Source: Anaerolineales bacterium (GTDB lineage Bacteria; Chloroflexota; Anaerolineae; Anaerolineales; Villigracilaceae). From it: a stretch of DNA of 64,000 nucleotides. The notes beneath the pieces are model-generated. The model made no database searches. It worked only from the letters and a program-made list of their open reading frames with translations, and was not told where the DNA came from. The position numbers and the translations under genes were made by a program. Where the stretch lies: NCBI GenBank assembly GCA_016932715.1, contig JAFGCG010000052.1, forward strand, positions 1 to 64,000, read 5' to 3'. Below are positions 34,783 to 43,109 of this stretch, in pieces (the first letter of the stretch is position 1; each line of letters opens with the position of its first letter).

Positions 34783-35681
34783 TTCATTACACCCGCCGCA
34801 AGGATTTCACCTGCGCCCTGCGAGATGGCTTTCTGTGCAAGTTCGTTTCCCAATGCCAGCGCGTCCATGCCTTCACCGGTCACTTTGATGGCTTTCCTCC
34901 CATCCTCTGAAATCACCAACCCCGTCAAACTGATCGCTGCGGCGTACGCCGCCACCGGCACCGCGCACCCCCCGCCGAGTCCGCTCAGGAAGGCGCGCTC
35001 GGCCGTGACCGCTCTGCGCGCCGATTCGTCCTCCAGCGCCGCGAGCAGGCTGAGGGTCGTCTGATCCGTGGATCGGCATTGAACCGCCAAAGCGCCCTGT
35101 CCGGGTGCAGGCAGCATGACATCCAGCGGCAGCCATTCCGTCACATGCTGATCCAGACCCAGACGGGTGAGACCTGCGCCCGCCAAAATGATCGCATCGT
35201 ACTGACCCTCCAACGCTTTACGCAGCCGCGTATCCACATTCCCGCGTAACGATTCGATTTTCACATCCGGGCGAACTGCCAGAAGCTGTGCCGCGCGCCG
35301 TAAACTCGATGTGCCGACAACAGCATTTTTGGGAAGTGCAGCAAGCGTAAACCCTGCGCGGGAAATCAGCGCATCGCGTACTTCCGCGCGCACAGGGACG
35401 CAGCCAATCGTCAGACCCTCGGGGTTTTCGACAGGCAGGTCTTTCAGGGAGTGGACCGCGCAATGCACGGCACCGGAAAGCAGTTCATTTTCAAGTTCCT
35501 GTGTGAATAGACCCTTGCCCCCGATTTCAGGCAAAGGCTTATCGAGTATCCTGTCGCCCTGCGTGCTGATCACTTTTTCTTCGCAAAGGAGATCGGGATG
35601 AATTCCCTGCAAGGCGTTGATCACCCACCGGGTTTGCCAGCGAGCAAGGGCAGAGGGGCGAGTTGCAAAAACCAATTTCAT
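34779..35681 (-). CDS. hemC: porphobilinogen deaminase (hydroxymethylbilane synthase)
   Basis: Joins four porphobilinogens into hydroxymethylbilane using a dipyrromethane cofactor. VGTSSLRRAAQLLA and SLRGNVDTRLRKA (substrate-binding Arg residues), AIILAGAGLTRLG, and the cofactor Cys in GLGGGCAVPVAAYA are present. 300 residues, usual length. ATGA overlap with hemD. A 33-base gap to hemA is partly repeat. Confidence 0.96.
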   Translation of the reverse strand: MKLVFATRPSALARWQTRWVINALQGIHPDLLCEEKVISTQGDRILDKPLPEIGGKGLFTQELENELLSGAVHCAVHSLKDLPVENPEGLTIGCVPVRAEVRDALISRAGFTLAALPKNAVVGTSSLRRAAQLLAVRPDVKIESLRGNVDTRLRKALEGQYDAIILAGAGLTRLGLDQHVTEWLPLDVMLPAPGQGALAVQCRSTDQTTLSLLAALEDESARRAVTAERAFLSGLGGGCAVPVAAYAAAISLTGLVISEDGRKAIKVTGEGMDALALGNELAQKAISQGAGEILAAGVMK

Positions 35682-35692
35682 CTTTACCTGTC

Positions 35693-35713
35693 TACTTGAT
35701 ACCTGTTTACTTT
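35693..35713. repeat. TACCTGTCTAC-type repeat between hemC and hemA
   Basis: TGTCTACTTGATACCTGTTTAC belongs to the same family of ACCTGTTTAC/GTAGACAGGT words found at 42546, 60168 and 62470. It provides the sequence just upstream of hemC. Confidence 0.55.
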
Positions 35714-35714
35714 C

Positions 35715-36995
35715 TCAGTCTGCGGCGGTGGATGATAGATCGAAGAGTTTGCGCACCAAGGCCGCATACTCAGGCGCGCGCTGCGAGGCTGCTTCCGCAC
35801 GGAGATGGCGGGTGGGATGATCGAGCAGCTTCTGGACGAGTGATTGCGTGAGCGCTTCGATCCGTTCGCGCTCGACATCTGTCAAGCCGGGCATACGCCG
35901 GAGAGTTTTTTCCAACTCCGCAGCACGGATCGTCTCTGCCCGCTGGCGAATATGCGCGATGATCGGCAGCATCTCCAGCGAGTTTAGATATTCTTCAAAA
36001 CCGGAAAGCTCCTCCTCCAGGATCCGTTTCACATGCGGCACTTCGTCCATGCGCCGGGTCAGCGAATCTTCAAGCTGTGCGTTCAACCCATCAATATCAA
36101 AAAGTTCGACCTGCGGGATATCCAGGCAGTCCGGGTCAATATCGCGCGGCACAGCAATATCGATCAGCACCAGGAGGCGCGCGCGGCGGGAGCGCATCGC
36201 CTCCCTGACCATTTTTGCATCGACCACAATATGCGGCGCGCCGGTGGAGGAGATCAAAATATCCGCCTCGCACAGGGCTTGCTGGAGAAACTCGAAGGTC
36301 GCGGCTTCCGCGCCCCAGCGCTGCGCCAGTTCCTGGGCGCGTTCCAATGTGCGGTTGATGACCCGGATCTTTTCCACCCCGCGCTTGCGCAAGGCTTCGA
36401 CGGTCAGCTCAGCCATTTCGCCTGCGCCCAGCACGAGCACGCTGGCAGTTTTGATGTGACCCAGCGTCTTCTCCGCCACCGATGCCGCCAGCGACGATAC
36501 CGAGGCGGGATTGCGGCTGATGGCGGTTTCCGTGCGCGCACGCTTCCCGGCATGGATCGCAGCCTGGAAGAGTCGATTCAGCGTAGGTCCCGCGGCCTCC
36601 TGACCGCGCGCCAGCTCGAGGGCACGCGTGATCTGTCCCAAAATCTGCGGCTCGCCGATGACGAGTGAGTCCAGCCCGGCTGCCACATCGAACAAATGAC
36701 GGGCCGCCTCCAGGTCCTCGAAACGATAGGAATAGGGATGGAAGTCGTGGACGGGCAGGCCGCGCGCATCCGACAAAAAAGCCTCCAGTTCGGCAAATGC
36801 CGATGGATTGGAGGCCGCATAAATCTCAGTTCGATTACAGGTGGAAACAATGACCAGCTCTGTCAGCGAGGAAGGCATGCGCCCGCACGCCAGGCGGGAT
36901 AACGAAATACGGACCTGTTCCTCGCTGAACGCCAGACGTTCACGGAGATGAACAGGTGCCGTTGTGTGATTGAGCCCAAGGGAAAGTATATGCAT
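35715..36995 (-). CDS. hemA: glutamyl-tRNA reductase
   Basis: First committed enzyme of C5-pathway tetrapyrrole synthesis: reduces glutamyl-tRNA to glutamate-1-semialdehyde. LSLGLNHTTAPVHLRERLAF at the start, catalytic Cys in VIVSTCNRTEIYA, NADPH site VLVLGAGEMAELTVEALR, and the C-terminal dimerisation helix region. 426 residues from the ATG at 36995, which gives the normal family start. The open frame to 37055 is not used. First gene of the haem operon. An operator-like palindrome covers its likely -10 box. Confidence 0.96.
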   Translation of the reverse strand: MHILSLGLNHTTAPVHLRERLAFSEEQVRISLSRLACGRMPSSLTELVIVSTCNRTEIYAASNPSAFAELEAFLSDARGLPVHDFHPYSYRFEDLEAARHLFDVAAGLDSLVIGEPQILGQITRALELARGQEAAGPTLNRLFQAAIHAGKRARTETAISRNPASVSSLAASVAEKTLGHIKTASVLVLGAGEMAELTVEALRKRGVEKIRVINRTLERAQELAQRWGAEAATFEFLQQALCEADILISSTGAPHIVVDAKMVREAMRSRRARLLVLIDIAVPRDIDPDCLDIPQVELFDIDGLNAQLEDSLTRRMDEVPHVKRILEEELSGFEEYLNSLEMLPIIAHIRQRAETIRAAELEKTLRRMPGLTDVERERIEALTQSLVQKLLDHPTRHLRAEAASQRAPEYAALVRKLFDLSSTAAD

Positions 36996-37018
36996 TGGCG
37001 GCTGCCGCACTTTGTAAC

Positions 37019-37035
37019 TTGTTTCACTATAACAA
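37019..37035 (-). promoter_or_regulatory. palindrome over a -10-like box upstream of hemA
   Basis: On the minus strand TTGTTATAGTGAAACAA has arms TTGTT/AACAA and contains TATAGT, a possible -10 box about 30 bases before hemA. It could be an operator. The similarity to Rex or other known boxes is too weak to name a regulator. Confidence 0.3.
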
Positions 37036-37181
37036 GGAACCTTGCGGCAGACCATTCAGGATTTTTCAGGTTTGGGTTAGGAAACGCTAATATGAAGCTA
37101 AGAATTTGCTCATTTACAAAACAAATGTCATTGGAACGAGGGACAGATGTCGCTGCTGACCGATCCACGGACCTTACAGCT

Positions 37182-39887
37182 TTATCCGGTATTTCTCAGC
37201 CCTGCGGCAATGCCGTTGATCGTGACGCCGATCACTTCACGAAGAGCCCGCGCTTGCTCACCCTCCGGGTCTGGCAAAGCCCGGATGCGGCGCAGCATTT
37301 CCACCTGGATATAGTTCAACGGATCAACATACGGGTTGCGCAGCTGGATAGCGATCTGCGTGACAGGCTCCTCATCCAACAGATTTGTGTGGCCGCTGAT
37401 CGCCAGGACAATATCGCGCGTCCGGTCATACTCCGACCGGATCGCACGAAACATCTCGCTCCCCAGCTTCTTATCCCGAACAAGGTCCACGTAGAGCGAA
37501 GCGATCCCCATATCTGCCTTGAGCAGGGACATTTCAGTATTATCGAGCATGGTCTTGAAGAGCGGCCAGCCCAGATACATCTCCCGCAGGAGGGCGTCGT
37601 CCCTGACAGAGGCAAGCGCCGAACCCAGTCCAAACCAGCCCGGCAGATTGAAGCGGCTTTGCATCCAGGAAAATACCCAGGGGATGGCGCGGATTTTGGT
37701 CACCTCGCTGCTCCGGCCGCGGACCGCGGGGCGTGAACCGATGTGCAGACGTTTGATCTCATCCAGCGGGGTTGCCGTTTGCCAAAACTCGATGAAGCGC
37801 GGGTTGTCATAGATAAGCCCGCGATAGACCTTGTGCCCGATTTCCGCCATTCGATCCATGGCGGTACGCCAGACGGACGGAATCTCCGGGGTCGTTTTGG
37901 CAGGTGCGGAAGCCATCAGCACAGCATGGACGATCTGTTCCAGATGGCGATGGGCAAGCTCCAGGTTGGAATACCGTACGGCAATCACCTCGCCCTGCTC
38001 CGTCAGGCGAAAACGACCGTTGATGCTGCCGGGCGGCTGGGCGCGAATGCCGCGGTTCGCGGGTCCCCCGCCGCGCGCGATCGTTCCACCGCGACCGTGG
38101 AAGATGGTCAGTGCGATGTTATGCTTCCGGGCAACCTTCGCGATGTTTTCCTGGCCCTGATACAAAGCCCAATTCGACATCACATATCCGCCATCCTTGT
38201 TGCTGTCCGAATAGCCGATCATGATCATCTGAGCATTGTTGCACGTGGCAAGATGATCCCGATAGACGTGCAAAGCAAGCAGGCGTTCGAAAATGGACGG
38301 CGCCTCACGCAGATCTTCGATCGTTTCGAAGAGCGGGACGATCTGCAAACCTTCATCACAACCCGTCCAGCGCGCCAGCAACAGGACACTTAGGATATCC
38401 GCGGCTGACTGGCACATGGAAATGACAAAGGGTCCCAGCAGCTCTGCTCCATAAACGTCGCGCACACGCTTGATCAGTTGAAACAGCGCCCAGGTCTCCG
38501 CGGTCGCCGGTGTGATGCCGGGGTGTGCGGAAAGATCGGGCAAGGTAGATGTCAGCAGTTTCGTCAGCAGCGTGAGACGCTCCTCAGGAGCCGTTTCGGC
38601 AAAATCGAACGTGATGTTGAGAGCACGCAGGGTCTCCGTCAATGCTCCATTCAAACGGCTTGAATCCTCGCGCAGGTCCAGGCGCATCATCTGCAAGCCA
38701 AAGATCTTCAATCGCTGACAAGCCTTGTGAATTTCATCCTGTGCGAGAGAAGCAGGCAGGCTGGAGGCAATCAGGTCAAGTGGCTTGAGCAGCTCCTGCA
38801 CAGTGATGCGCGCCCGGTGGGGCGTACGTTCGAGCAATTGCGCGACCATATCGTCGCGCGAGGCTTCCGCCAGTTCATTGGCAAGCAGGGAAAGCACAAG
38901 GCGATACGGTTCCGTTGGATAACGTTTTTCAAGGTAGGCGACATGCTCGGGGAGCGGGCGGCGCCTCTCGATCCAGGCGGAAAGCTCGGGGGAAGGCGGG
39001 AAGCGCTGCTCGCTCATACTCAGGCGGCGCGATAATTCCTGCAGCGCGCTGCGGAACTTTTCCACCGCGAGACCGCGATGAAGCCGCAAGGTCTCCGCGG
39101 TCACGAGATGAGTCACATTCGGGTTCCCATCGCGGTCGCCGCCCATCCACGAGCCCAGGCGCAGCCAGGTCGCAGGCGACTTGACATCCGGGTAGTAGGA
39201 CGCGAGTGCATATTGGAGATCTTCATAAAGAAGCGGCAGGGCGTCCCAAAAAACATTATCCACAAAATACAATCCGGTGCGCACTTCGTCGGTGACAGCC
39301 GGCTGGGTAGTCCGATCGCGATCCGTGAGCCACAGGCTTGCAATCTCAGACTGAATGGCAGCGCGCGTCTGCTCCCGTTCGCGCGGCGTCAGGCGCTCGC
39401 CTGAGACTTGATTCAGCAGGCGCGCGATCCGCTGGAGCTTGGAGACGACTGTGCGGCGACGGGCTTCCGTGGGGTGCGCCGTCAGCACCAGTTCGATCGC
39501 AAGCTGATCGAGCAACGCTTGCAGCTGCGTGCCGGTCACACCCTCTTTTTTAAACGCGGCGATGGCATCTCCCACCGACTCGTTGAGCGGTTCGGGATAC
39601 AGCATACTCTCGCGCTCGCGCAGCTGCTGGATGCGCTGGTATTCTTCCGCCAGATTGACCAGATCGAAATAGGTGGTGAACGCGGCCGAGACAGCCCGCG
39701 CCGCATGAATGTCCAGCGCCTCGACCTCCGCCTCGAGCTGTTTCACCGCTTCGAGCTTTCCACCCCGCCGATCCTTGGCGGCCGCCCGGATGCGCTCCTC
39801 GATGGCAAACAGCTCCGGCGACTCGAGTTCGCTGATCACTTCTCCAAGCATGTCCCCCAACAGATGAATTGCTTCCGATAGTTCCAT
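37182..39887 (-). CDS. ppc: phosphoenolpyruvate carboxylase
   Basis: Anaplerotic enzyme that makes oxaloacetate from PEP and bicarbonate, feeding the TCA cycle. Catalytic blocks: VLTAHPTEARRRTV (His), GSWMGGDRDGNPNVT, IGYSDSNKDGGYVMSNW, FHGRGGTIARGGGPANRGI (His-Gly-Arg) and the C-terminal LRNTG. 901 residues from the ATG at 39887, close to bacterial PEPC size. An in-frame ATG at 39938 would add 17 residues. No ribosome site precedes the chosen ATG. A TATAT stretch lies about 10 bases upstream. Confidence 0.96.
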   Translation of the reverse strand: MELSEAIHLLGDMLGEVISELESPELFAIEERIRAAAKDRRGGKLEAVKQLEAEVEALDIHAARAVSAAFTTYFDLVNLAEEYQRIQQLRERESMLYPEPLNESVGDAIAAFKKEGVTGTQLQALLDQLAIELVLTAHPTEARRRTVVSKLQRIARLLNQVSGERLTPREREQTRAAIQSEIASLWLTDRDRTTQPAVTDEVRTGLYFVDNVFWDALPLLYEDLQYALASYYPDVKSPATWLRLGSWMGGDRDGNPNVTHLVTAETLRLHRGLAVEKFRSALQELSRRLSMSEQRFPPSPELSAWIERRRPLPEHVAYLEKRYPTEPYRLVLSLLANELAEASRDDMVAQLLERTPHRARITVQELLKPLDLIASSLPASLAQDEIHKACQRLKIFGLQMMRLDLREDSSRLNGALTETLRALNITFDFAETAPEERLTLLTKLLTSTLPDLSAHPGITPATAETWALFQLIKRVRDVYGAELLGPFVISMCQSAADILSVLLLARWTGCDEGLQIVPLFETIEDLREAPSIFERLLALHVYRDHLATCNNAQMIMIGYSDSNKDGGYVMSNWALYQGQENIAKVARKHNIALTIFHGRGGTIARGGGPANRGIRAQPPGSINGRFRLTEQGEVIAVRYSNLELAHRHLEQIVHAVLMASAPAKTTPEIPSVWRTAMDRMAEIGHKVYRGLIYDNPRFIEFWQTATPLDEIKRLHIGSRPAVRGRSSEVTKIRAIPWVFSWMQSRFNLPGWFGLGSALASVRDDALLREMYLGWPLFKTMLDNTEMSLLKADMGIASLYVDLVRDKKLGSEMFRAIRSEYDRTRDIVLAISGHTNLLDEEPVTQIAIQLRNPYVDPLNYIQVEMLRRIRALPDPEGEQARALREVIGVTINGIAAGLRNTG

Positions 39888-39965
39888 ACGACATATATAA
39901 CGATAAATTGAGTTTTTTGTGGCGGCGTGGTGACTCACTTCTCATTTCCCAACTGCAGACGCAGG

Positions 39966-40310
39966 TTACTTCATTCCCGCAAGGACGCGTGTAATCACAG
40001 CATCCAATAAAGCCTCATCCACCTGACTGTTGACCTGCCTCAACACCGCGGCTTTGACCTTCTGCCTGAGCTCCAAATCAGCCGTGCTCGCGCGCGGGGA
40101 CTCTTTGGGATAGGCAGCCTGCATGTTGACCGAAGGACTTGGGGTTGCGCGCGGCGAGGCTTGCTCACGGCGCTGGATTTTGATCCCAAGTTTCATGGCG
40201 CGCTCGACCGCCAGGTCTGTCAGCAGGACGTTGTCGTCAACCGCCAGGCTGTCGACGCCGCGCCTCTTCAAATCGTCAATATCACGCTCGGTATAAAAGA
40301 TCTTTGCCAT
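39966..40310 (-). CDS. small microcompartment-associated protein with EutQ-like N-terminus and encapsulation-peptide-like tail
   Basis: Not a named family. 114 residues in three parts. Residues 1-47 (FYTERDIDDLKRRGVDSL, DDNVLLTDLA) align with the N-terminus of the EutQ protein encoded at 42.5 kb (FTAEDIRRL, DDILTHEA). A Pro/Ser/Ala-rich linker covers about 48-78. The tail has two predicted helices, and the last, DEALLDAVITRVLAGMK, has the hydrophobic spacing of metabolosome encapsulation peptides such as that of PduD. No cupin domain. ATG at 40310 chosen after TTAGGAT. Last gene of the microcompartment run. Confidence 0.6.
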   Translation of the reverse strand: MAKIFYTERDIDDLKRRGVDSLAVDDNVLLTDLAVERAMKLGIKIQRREQASPRATPSPSVNMQAAYPKESPRASTADLELRQKVKAAVLRQVNSQVDEALLDAVITRVLAGMK

Positions 40311-40328
40311 AAGCATATCCTAAACCAC

Positions 40329-40444
40329 ATGTCGTTGCGAGGGAACGAAGTGACCGAAGCAATCTCCACTTCTGCAAGGAGATTGCCTCGCCTGCGCTTC
40401 GTCTTCACTGCGTTCCGCTCAGCGCGAAGGGCTCGCAACAACAT
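40329..40444. repeat. palindromic repeat element (GTTGCGAG family), copy 2
   Basis: Outer arms ATGTCGTTGCGAG and CTCGCAACAACAT, inner GCAATCTCC/GGAGATTGC. It fills the gap between the tandem BMC gene and the small BMC-associated gene, and its right part contains the CGTTCCGCTCAGCGCGAAGG word shared with hemE. Confidence 0.85.
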
Positions 40445-40449
40445 ATCGT

Positions 40450-41079
40450 TTATTTTTCCGACCTGCCCTCGAGTCCTTCCAGTGCTTTGACCGCCGCGTT
40501 GCGCGCGGTCAGGATTTCAGCCTCCGAGCCAGAGAGCCACATGCGACCAAAGCGCCCAACGGATGACACATGCAATATTTTGATGTTGGCGCCTTTCTCC
40601 GCTTCATTGCAGGCGTAGTTGATATACGCGGCTGGCGCGCACTCCAGCACAAGCATCGTCTCGCCCGGCACGAGCATCGAACCGCGCCGGAAACGATTCA
40701 GCAACTGCGCCTGGTAGGGATCGATGTTCGTAATGATCTGCACGGAGGCGATCAGCGGCTTGATGCGCTCCGAGGTCTGCAACCCCAGTCGCTCCAGCAC
40801 GATGCGCCCGGCTTCGAGCACCTCAGACTGCGCGCGCGAATGGACTTCGAACATACCAAATTCGCGTTCCACGATCTGCGCGCCCGGCTTGGCTTCCGTC
40901 GATTTGACCGCGATGTCCACCAGGCGGAAGACTTCATTGCCCGGCGCAACTTCGATGTACAGCGAAGCCATGCCCTCCGTTGGAAGGTCACCCTGCGTGA
41001 TCGTGCCCACGAACGCCGCGTACTGCGGCTGCATGCGGTCGAGATAAGAATAGACACGTAATGAGAATTGATCAGCCAT
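40450..41079 (-). CDS. tandem BMC-domain shell protein, CcmP/CsoS1D-like
   Basis: Microcompartment shell protein with two fused BMC domains (BMC-T), 209 residues. The first domain carries LRVYSYLDRMQPQYAAFVGT and GMASLYIEVAPGNEVFRLVD followed by IVEREFGMFEVHS, which to my recollection is the CcmP/CsoS1D pattern. The second carries MLVLECAPAAYINYACNEAEKG. CcmP-type trimers can stack into double layers with a gated large pore. The locus also encodes EutL, a second, different BMC-T. The family assignment within BMC-T is from memory. Confidence 0.75.
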   Translation of the reverse strand: MADQFSLRVYSYLDRMQPQYAAFVGTITQGDLPTEGMASLYIEVAPGNEVFRLVDIAVKSTEAKPGAQIVEREFGMFEVHSRAQSEVLEAGRIVLERLGLQTSERIKPLIASVQIITNIDPYQAQLLNRFRRGSMLVPGETMLVLECAPAAYINYACNEAEKGANIKILHVSSVGRFGRMWLSGSEAEILTARNAAVKALEGLEGRSEK

Positions 41080-41091
41080 AATGCTCCAATG

Positions 41092-41140
41092 TGTAGTAGC
41101 GACTTTAGTCGCTTTTATAACGACTGAAGTCGTTACTACA
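41092..41140. repeat. palindrome TGTAGTAGCGAC...GTCGTTACTACA
   Basis: Two 20-base arms with two mismatches around TTTTATAA-like centre, between the tandem BMC gene and eutJ. The AGCGACTTTAGTCGC / CGACTGAAGTCGTTAC words mark another repeat family. Confidence 0.8.
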
Positions 41141-41142
41141 GT

Positions 41143-41994
41143 TTAATTATTCATCGCAATCCCAAGCGGCGTCACAAACAACGGTTTGCCGGGAAGAACA
41201 GCTTCCACACCGGTGATTTCCTGGATCACCTGGTCCATGCCGGGATACGCGCACGTGCCGCCGACCAGATAGATTCGTTCCACTTTGTGTCCGGCAAGAT
41301 GACGCCGGACAATCGTGCCGACCTTTTCCATCACCGGACGAATGAGGGGAAACAGTCGGGTCTGCTCCTTTGGGTCTGTCTTCATCGCTTCGGCTTCCTC
41401 GAACGTTAATCCTGTTGAACCCGCAATGACCAGGGAAAAGTGCGTTCCGCCGGTCGGCTCGTCAGCAGTGTACACCACTTTACCCTTCCTGAAGACCGCG
41501 ATCCCGGTCGTCCCGCCGCCGACGTCAACAATCGCGCCATCCTTGATCTGCAGAACGTTGTTTGCGGCAGTCGGCTCGTCGATCAGGCCCGTGCAATCCA
41601 GCCCGGCGCCATGTAAGACGTTGGCGGTTGCGCGCACTTCCGCCTGCGGCACGCCCGGCGGATAGCCTGTCGAGGCGGATTTTAACTCGAAGCCAAGTCG
41701 TTCCTCGACTTGTGATTTCATCCTGCGCAGCAAATCCACGGCACCGATGAAATCCACGACCAAACCATCCCGCACGATCTCGGCAAATTGATACGTGCCC
41801 GCGATCGGTTGATAGTTCTCATCGAGAACAGCCAGCACAGTGTACGCTGTACCCAAATCCACGCCGACATGGACAGAGTCGCGCGAGGGGCGCGCTGAAT
41901 TGGGGTCCGCGCCTCGGCCATTCGCTCCGGACATGATCCGGTCGGTTCGAGTCAGCAGGTCGGTAAGATTCGGATTCACAGGCTCACTTATCAT
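41143..41994 (-). CDS. eutJ: ethanolamine utilisation protein EutJ-like (Hsp70/actin-fold ATPase)
   Basis: Chaperone-like ATPase found in Eut-type microcompartment operons, role not established. Actin-fold motifs VHVGVDLGTAYTVLAVLD, GAIVDVGGGTTGIAVF and IYLVGGTCAYPGMDQVI. 283 residues from the ATG at 41994, 11 bases inside the end of eutQ. A frame extension to 42048 is not used. The first 40 residues (with MSGANGRG...DSVHVGV) are longer than the ATPase core needs. Confidence 0.88.
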   Translation of the reverse strand: MISEPVNPNLTDLLTRTDRIMSGANGRGADPNSARPSRDSVHVGVDLGTAYTVLAVLDENYQPIAGTYQFAEIVRDGLVVDFIGAVDLLRRMKSQVEERLGFELKSASTGYPPGVPQAEVRATANVLHGAGLDCTGLIDEPTAANNVLQIKDGAIVDVGGGTTGIAVFRKGKVVYTADEPTGGTHFSLVIAGSTGLTFEEAEAMKTDPKEQTRLFPLIRPVMEKVGTIVRRHLAGHKVERIYLVGGTCAYPGMDQVIQEITGVEAVLPGKPLFVTPLGIAMNN

Positions 41995-42535
41995 TCCGGT
42001 CCACAGGAAACACCACATACACAAAGCGCGTCCAGTTCGGCGTGCCAAAGGTGATGCTCGATCCTTTGGGGATGTAGATCACATCGCCCGTTTTTCCGCG
42101 CACCTGCTCGCTGCCGCGCGTGATCACCAGTTCGCCTTCGAGTACGATGTCGATCTCGTCATAGGTCAGGGTCCATTGCATCTCGCCTTTGTCGAGCGAC
42201 ATGTACCCTGCGCCCATCGGGGAGCGATCCTGCGTCACGACGACATTTTTCAGCCAGACGTTCGTGCCCGGCGTGGTCATGCCCGCCAGGAAAGGCTCGA
42301 TCTGGACATTTCCCATGCGTACGACTTTCAACGGCGGCAAGTTCGAGACAACAGGCGGCGACTCTTTTCTCAAGCCGACAGTTGGTCCCGTTTCGCGGAT
42401 CACTTTCACGCCCAGGGCATAGGCGGTATCGGCAGCTTCATGCGTGAGGATATCGTCGTATCCCAGCACGAGAGTTTCGGTCTTCGCGCGCGCGAGCCGA
42501 CGGATATCTTCAGCGGTGAACAGTTGACGCGGCAT
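41984..42535 (-). CDS. eutQ: EutQ-like cupin protein
   Basis: EutQ has been linked to acetate kinase activity and to compartment assembly in Salmonella (established elsewhere, not testable here). 183 residues. The N-terminal module FTAEDIRRLARAKTETLVLG is followed by a linker and a cupin barrel (YMSLDKGEMQWTLTYDEID, VLEGELVI, GKTGDVIYIPKGSSI). The N-terminal module recurs in the small protein at 39966-40310. No Shine-Dalgarno sequence precedes the ATG; repeat DNA begins within ten bases upstream. Confidence 0.85.
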   Translation of the reverse strand: MPRQLFTAEDIRRLARAKTETLVLGYDDILTHEAADTAYALGVKVIRETGPTVGLRKESPPVVSNLPPLKVVRMGNVQIEPFLAGMTTPGTNVWLKNVVVTQDRSPMGAGYMSLDKGEMQWTLTYDEIDIVLEGELVITRGSEQVRGKTGDVIYIPKGSSITFGTPNWTRFVYVVFPVDRNDK

Positions 42536-42545
42536 GAGGAGGTGG

Positions 42546-42638
42546 CAGGTAGACAGGTATCAGGTAGACACGTAAACAGGTAAACACATAGGATGTGCCT
42601 CCTTGTTTACTTGGCTACTTGTCTACGTTTCTACTTGC
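42546..42638. repeat. GTAGACAGGTAAAC-type repeat between BMC-H and eutQ
   Basis: Words AGGTAGACAGGTATCAGG and ACACGTAAACAGGTAAACAC, then the inverse TTGTTTACTTGGCTACTTGT. The stop codon of the BMC-H gene (TAG) is the first codon in this repeat. Confidence 0.7.
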
Positions 42639-42951
42639 TGCCCCGTCCGCCGAAGGAACCCTTTGTGCTCTGCGGCAGGATCATCTCCACGTCCGTATGC
42701 GGGCGCGGGATGACATGCACGGAGGCGAGTTCACCGACGCGCTTGGCAGCCGCGGCGCCTGCATCGGTCGCGGCCTTGACTGCGCCGACGTCCCCGCGCA
42801 CCATCACGGTCACGTAGCCGCCGCCGACATATTCACTGCCGATCAAGGTTACATTCGCAGCCTTGACCATCGCGTCTGCGGCTTCGATCGCGCCGATCAG
42901 GCCCTTGGTCTCAACCATTCCCAGGGCTATCATAGAAACATCTACGGGCAT
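42631..42951 (-). CDS. eutM: BMC-H shell hexamer protein (EutM/PduA type)
   Basis: Main shell building block, one BMC domain forming hexameric tiles. [40 protein letters not shown] and [11 protein letters not shown] are the canonical BMC-H blocks. 106 residues from the ATG at 42951, which is 8 bases after AAGGAGA. The ATG at 42957 sits too close to that site. Only one BMC-H gene is present in the locus. The tail [14 protein letters not shown] runs up to a repeat that supplies the stop codon. Confidence 0.93.
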   Translation of the reverse strand: MPVDVSMIALGMVETKGLIGAIEAADAMVKAANVTLIGSEYVGGGYVTVMVRGDVGAVKAATDAGAAAAKRVGELASVHVIPRPHTDVEMILPQSTKGSFGGRGSK

Positions 42952-43014
42952 AGTCATACTCTCCTTTTGGTTTCTGGTTTCCGATTGGACATCGGATGTC
43001 TAACTTCTCGCGTC

Positions 43015-43108
43015 GAGCGGAGGGTTGAGGCGCACAGCGCTGAAACCTGTAGACGAGACGCCGGTCCAACAGCGCTTCGTCTTCGCCTACGGCTCCGCTC
43101 AGCGCGAG
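43015..43108. repeat. repeat-rich gap between eutE and BMC-H
   Basis: Contains CGCGTCGAGCGGAGG, an imperfect inverted repeat around CGCTGAAACCTG, and GCTCCGCTCAGCGCGAGG, related to words in hemE and at 40390-40430. No open frame or promoter of note. Confidence 0.5.
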
Positions 43109-43109
43109 G

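Noticed and set aside
37019-37035. Rex or NrdR binding site at hemA
   Set aside because: Arms and spacing do not fit either consensus; kept only as an unnamed palindrome.
39966-40310. Missing BMC-P (EutN) shell protein
   Set aside because: The small protein has no EutN/CcmL beta-barrel blocks; its N-terminus matches EutQ.
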